This document shows, in pieces, positions 5,911-7,689 of a stretch of DNA of 7,689 nucleotides. Location: the NCBI GenBank assembly GCA_040377825.1, contig JBEINZ010000158.1, positions 1 to 7,689 on the forward strand. The letters run 5' to 3'. Within the stretch, counting starts at the first letter, position 1. Each line of letters begins with the position of its first letter. The translations under genes and the position numbers were made by a program. The stretch is from JBEINZ01 sp040377825. GTDB lineage: Bacteria > Pseudomonadota > Alphaproteobacteria > Rhizobiales > Ancalomicrobiaceae. Below the pieces are notes generated by a model, which was not told the origin of the DNA, did not search any database, and saw only the letters and a program-made list of their open reading frames with translations.

Positions 5911-7404
5911 TCAGCGGATCGCGCCGCCGCCGCTCACCGGCATGACCGGAACCCTGGCACTGGGCGTCTTGCCAGACGGGGGCGCGCTGCGCAGATAGGC
6001 GGTGACCGCGCGATTGGGATCCAGGAACCGCTCGGCCACCGCCTGCACGTCTTCGACGCTGACGGCATAAATCCGGCTTGGCCACGTCTGCACGTCCTGA
6101 ACCGTCGAACCGGTGGTGATCGCGGTTCCGAAGATGCGAGCGAGCGACGATTGGCTGTCCTGGGCGTGGATGGCATCGGCGACGATCTTGCGCTTGGCGC
6201 GCAGGACTTCGTCGGCGGTGACGCCGTCCTTGGAGACCTTGGCGAGAATGCCGTCGATCGCCGCCTTTACCGCCTCGACAGGTGTACCGTCGCGCGGGGT
6301 CGCGTAAAACAGCAGCCGCGTGTCGTCATGGGCGGTCGACAGGTAGTAGCCGCCGACGGAGGTGACGAGTTCTTTCTCAATGACCAGTTCGCGATAGAGC
6401 CGGCTGGTCGGCCCGGACCCGAGAATTTCCGCGAGCACATCGAGCGCTTCGGCCTCGCCCTTCCTGGCGGTCCGGTAGGACGGCACGACATAGGCTTGGC
6501 GCATGGAGGGCTGCGTCACCCGCTCATCGGAAAGCGCCACCACGCGTTGGGCAATCTGCTCGGGCTCGCGCGGGCGAATGCGCTCACCCGGTTCGGCGCG
6601 GCGGGCAACCCGCCCGTAGGTCTCTTCCGCCATTTTGCGGACATCCGCGGCTTCGACATCGCCGGCCACGATCAGAACGGCGTTGTTGGGCGTGTAAAAG
6701 CGATCGTAGAAAGCCAGGGCGTCCTTATAGGTGAGCTTCTCGATTTCATGCCGCCAGCCGATGATCGGGATGCGGTAGGGGCTCGCCATATAAAGCGTTG
6801 CCTCCATCGCCTCGCCGAGCTTCGCGCTCGGGTCGTTGTCCGTGCGCATCGAGCGCTCTTCCAACACGACCTGTAACTCGGGCTTGGCGGTTTCCTCGTT
6901 CAGCACGAGGTTCGCCATCCGGTCGGCCTCCAGTCCCATGACGAGCGGGAGATGCTGCTTGGCGACGCGCTGGAAATAGGCGGTGTAGTCGCTGGAGGTG
7001 AACGCGTTCTCCTGGCCGCCGATCGAGGCCACGATCTTGGAGAAGCCACCGTCGGGGTTGTCCTTCGTGCCCTTGAACATCAGATGTTCAAGATAGTGCG
7101 CGATGCCTGACTTGGTCGGCGGCTCGTCGGCGGAGCCTGCCTTGTACCAGACCATGTGGGTAACGACCGGGGCGCGGCGATCCGGGATCACGACGACCTT
7201 GAGACCGTTTCCGAGCGTGAAGGACGTTACGTCCTTGCCGATCACGGGGGCGAGCAACGGGGCCTGGGTAGCCACGGGAAGCGGGCTCGTTTGCGCCGCG
7301 AGCTTCATGTCCCCGGCATGTGCCGGAAACGCGGCGGTGGCGAGAAGTGCCGATACGGCGAACCATTGACGGGCGCGGGCGATCTTCGAAGCCGACATCG
7401 GCAC
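5911..7404 (-). CDS. Exported M16 zinc peptidase, catalytic subunit (HxxEH)
   Basis: Zinc metallopeptidase of the M16 family, predicted periplasmic or membrane-associated. Residues 1-30 form a signal peptide (basic KIARAR, hydrophobic core 14-26, AHA before the cut). The zinc site is complete: HYLEH at 103-107 and the distal ligand Glu183 in VVLEERS. Further family features are GGQENAFTSSDYTAYF (129-144), ADRM (160-163) and IVAGDV (245-250). In the C-terminal half the aligned R/Y-pair positions are Val341 and Thr348, so this subunit lacks that pair. GTG 7404 is preferred because AAAGGG ends 8 nt before it; ATG 7398 is a close alternative. At 497 residues it is somewhat longer than a minimal M16B subunit, partly because of an Ala/Pro-rich linker after the signal peptide. 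It is first in a two-gene operon with the zinc-less subunit. Natural substrate unknown. Confidence 0.92.
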   Translation of the reverse strand: MPMSASKIARARQWFAVSALLATAAFPAHAGDMKLAAQTSPLPVATQAPLLAPVIGKDVTSFTLGNGLKVVVIPDRRAPVVTHMVWYKAGSADEPPTKSGIAHYLEHLMFKGTKDNPDGGFSKIVASIGGQENAFTSSDYTAYFQRVAKQHLPLVMGLEADRMANLVLNEETAKPELQVVLEERSMRTDNDPSAKLGEAMEATLYMASPYRIPIIGWRHEIEKLTYKDALAFYDRFYTPNNAVLIVAGDVEAADVRKMAEETYGRVARRAEPGERIRPREPEQIAQRVVALSDERVTQPSMRQAYVVPSYRTARKGEAEALDVLAEILGSGPTSRLYRELVIEKELVTSVGGYYLSTAHDDTRLLFYATPRDGTPVEAVKAAIDGILAKVSKDGVTADEVLRAKRKIVADAIHAQDSQSSLARIFGTAITTGSTVQDVQTWPSRIYAVSVEDVQAVAERFLDPNRAVTAYLRSAPPSGKTPSARVPVMPVSGGGAIR

Positions 7405-7412
7405 GGGCGTAA

Positions 7413-7418
7413 CCCTTT
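7413..7418 (-). promoter_or_regulatory. Ribosome binding site of the catalytic M16 gene
   Basis: AAAGGG on the minus strand lies 8 nt before GTG 7404 and 14 nt before ATG 7398. The spacing favours the GTG start. Confidence 0.6.
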
Positions 7419-7430
7419 CTCGCTAGAGGC

Positions 7431-7448
7431 GCGATCGATATCGATCGC
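7431..7448. promoter_or_regulatory. 18-bp perfect palindrome in the M16 leader, candidate operator
   Basis: GCGATCGATATCGATCGC is its own reverse complement over all 18 bases with no spacer. It lies 26 bp upstream of the GTG of the catalytic M16 gene. A half-site GCGATCGA recurs at 7499-7506. Position and symmetry fit a dimeric repressor site overlapping the promoter or leader, but no regulator gene is visible and no motif family is recognised. GATC/CGATCG words are also common elsewhere in this window, which weakens the case. Confidence 0.45.
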
Positions 7449-7677
7449 TGGTTCACGGTGTGGACGGCCCATGGCCTCGACGGGAGGCAAGCCGTCTTGC
7501 GATCGACGGATCCAAGTCCAAGATCTGATCATGGACCCATCAGTTCAGATAATGTTTGTTTAATCGCCGACAACACCGATACAATTATCAAAGGCCGAGT
7601 TTTGCTGAAAAAGCCGGACGTCCATTGCTGGAGGTCCAACACATTTTGAGCGTTCTGTGAAATCTAAAGGCAGCGGT

Positions 7678-7689
7678 ATGAGGCGGGTC
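7678..7689 (+). CDS. Possible start of a gene running off the window
   Basis: ATG at 7678 is preceded by AAAGG (7666-7670) with a 7-nt spacer, a good ribosome binding site. Only four codons (MRRV) are visible. The basic start could open a signal peptide or a cytosolic protein; nothing more can be said. The divergent arrangement with the M16 operon makes a real gene here plausible. Confidence 0.35.

Larger units (their letters stand above)
7405..7677. other. Divergent intergenic region
   Basis: This 273-nt stretch lies between the M16 operon (leftward) and a probable gene starting at the right edge (rightward), so it should carry promoters for both. It contains the palindrome at 7431-7448, six GATC sites between 7433 and 7530, a small hairpin CCGTC/GACGG (7492-7496 with 7505-7509), and an AT-richer part at about 7545-7610. 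I could not find a convincing -35/-10 pair on either strand. Small open frames here look non-coding. Confidence 0.5.

Noticed and set aside
6151..6876. Plus-strand open frame of 241 codons inside the catalytic M16 gene
   Set aside because: Antisense to the HxxEH peptidase coding region, with Asp/Gly/Arg-biased composition typical of a shadow frame.
7540..7600. Minus-strand promoter for the M16 operon (TTGTCG with CATTAT)
   Set aside because: The spacing between the two boxes is only about 13 bp and both are poor matches; not called.
7458..7649. Small plus-strand open frame in the divergent intergenic region
   Set aside because: No ribosome binding site, no recognisable motif and odd composition; it ends before the better ATG at 7678.

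Overview
The window is GC-rich, gene-dense chromosomal DNA from a bacterium. Its gene content fits an alphaproteobacterium, possibly Hyphomicrobiales: a membrane urate hydroxylase of the PuuD type followed by uraD and an M20 amidohydrolase, next to a tandem pair of exported M16 peptidases. That placement rests on gene content and style only; no rRNA or marker gene is present.

Region 1 (about 67-4392, + strand) is a compact purine-degradation operon: puuD (urate to 5-hydroxyisourate), uraD (OHCU to S-allantoin), an allC-type allantoate amidohydrolase (allantoate to ureidoglycine, CO2 and ammonia) and guaD (guanine to xanthine). The first three genes overlap or nearly touch (1-nt overlap, then a 3-nt gap). 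guaD follows after 31 nt with its own good ribosome binding site. GuaD feeds guanine into the xanthine/urate route, and the other three take urate towards ammonia. Xanthine dehydrogenase, 5-hydroxyisourate hydrolase (UraH/PucM) and allantoinase are not in the window, so the route is incomplete here. The 5' end of puuD is abnormal: conserved N-terminal sequence is encoded upstream of the only in-frame ATG, and no ordinary start codon precedes it in that frame. A one-base deletion after a TTG start, or a rare ATT start, would explain this. A strong hairpin lies just upstream.

Region 2 (4393-4503) is a short gap between convergent genes. It holds four related copies of a 12-13 bp motif (consensus about GTTGCCGTTAACG) and a weak hairpin.

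Region 3 (4504-7404, - strand) is a two-gene M16 metallopeptidase operon, both genes with signal peptides. The first-transcribed gene (7404-5911) has an intact HYLEH zinc site but lacks the R/Y pair. The second (5826-4504) has lost every zinc ligand but keeps the R/Y pair in RxxxxxxY spacing. The pair therefore looks like an obligate periplasmic heterodimer built like mitochondrial processing peptidase or the known bacterial M16B heterodimers.

Region 4 (7405-7689) is a divergent intergenic region. It has an 18-bp perfect palindrome close to the peptidase start, a cluster of GATC sites, and at the window edge a plausible ribosome binding site and ATG for a + strand gene that runs out of the window.

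I saw no mobile element, CRISPR array, tRNA or rRNA. The window is mostly well-understood metabolism. The points most worth a second look are the puuD 5' end, the split active site of the M16 pair, and the two unexplained repeat/palindrome regions.
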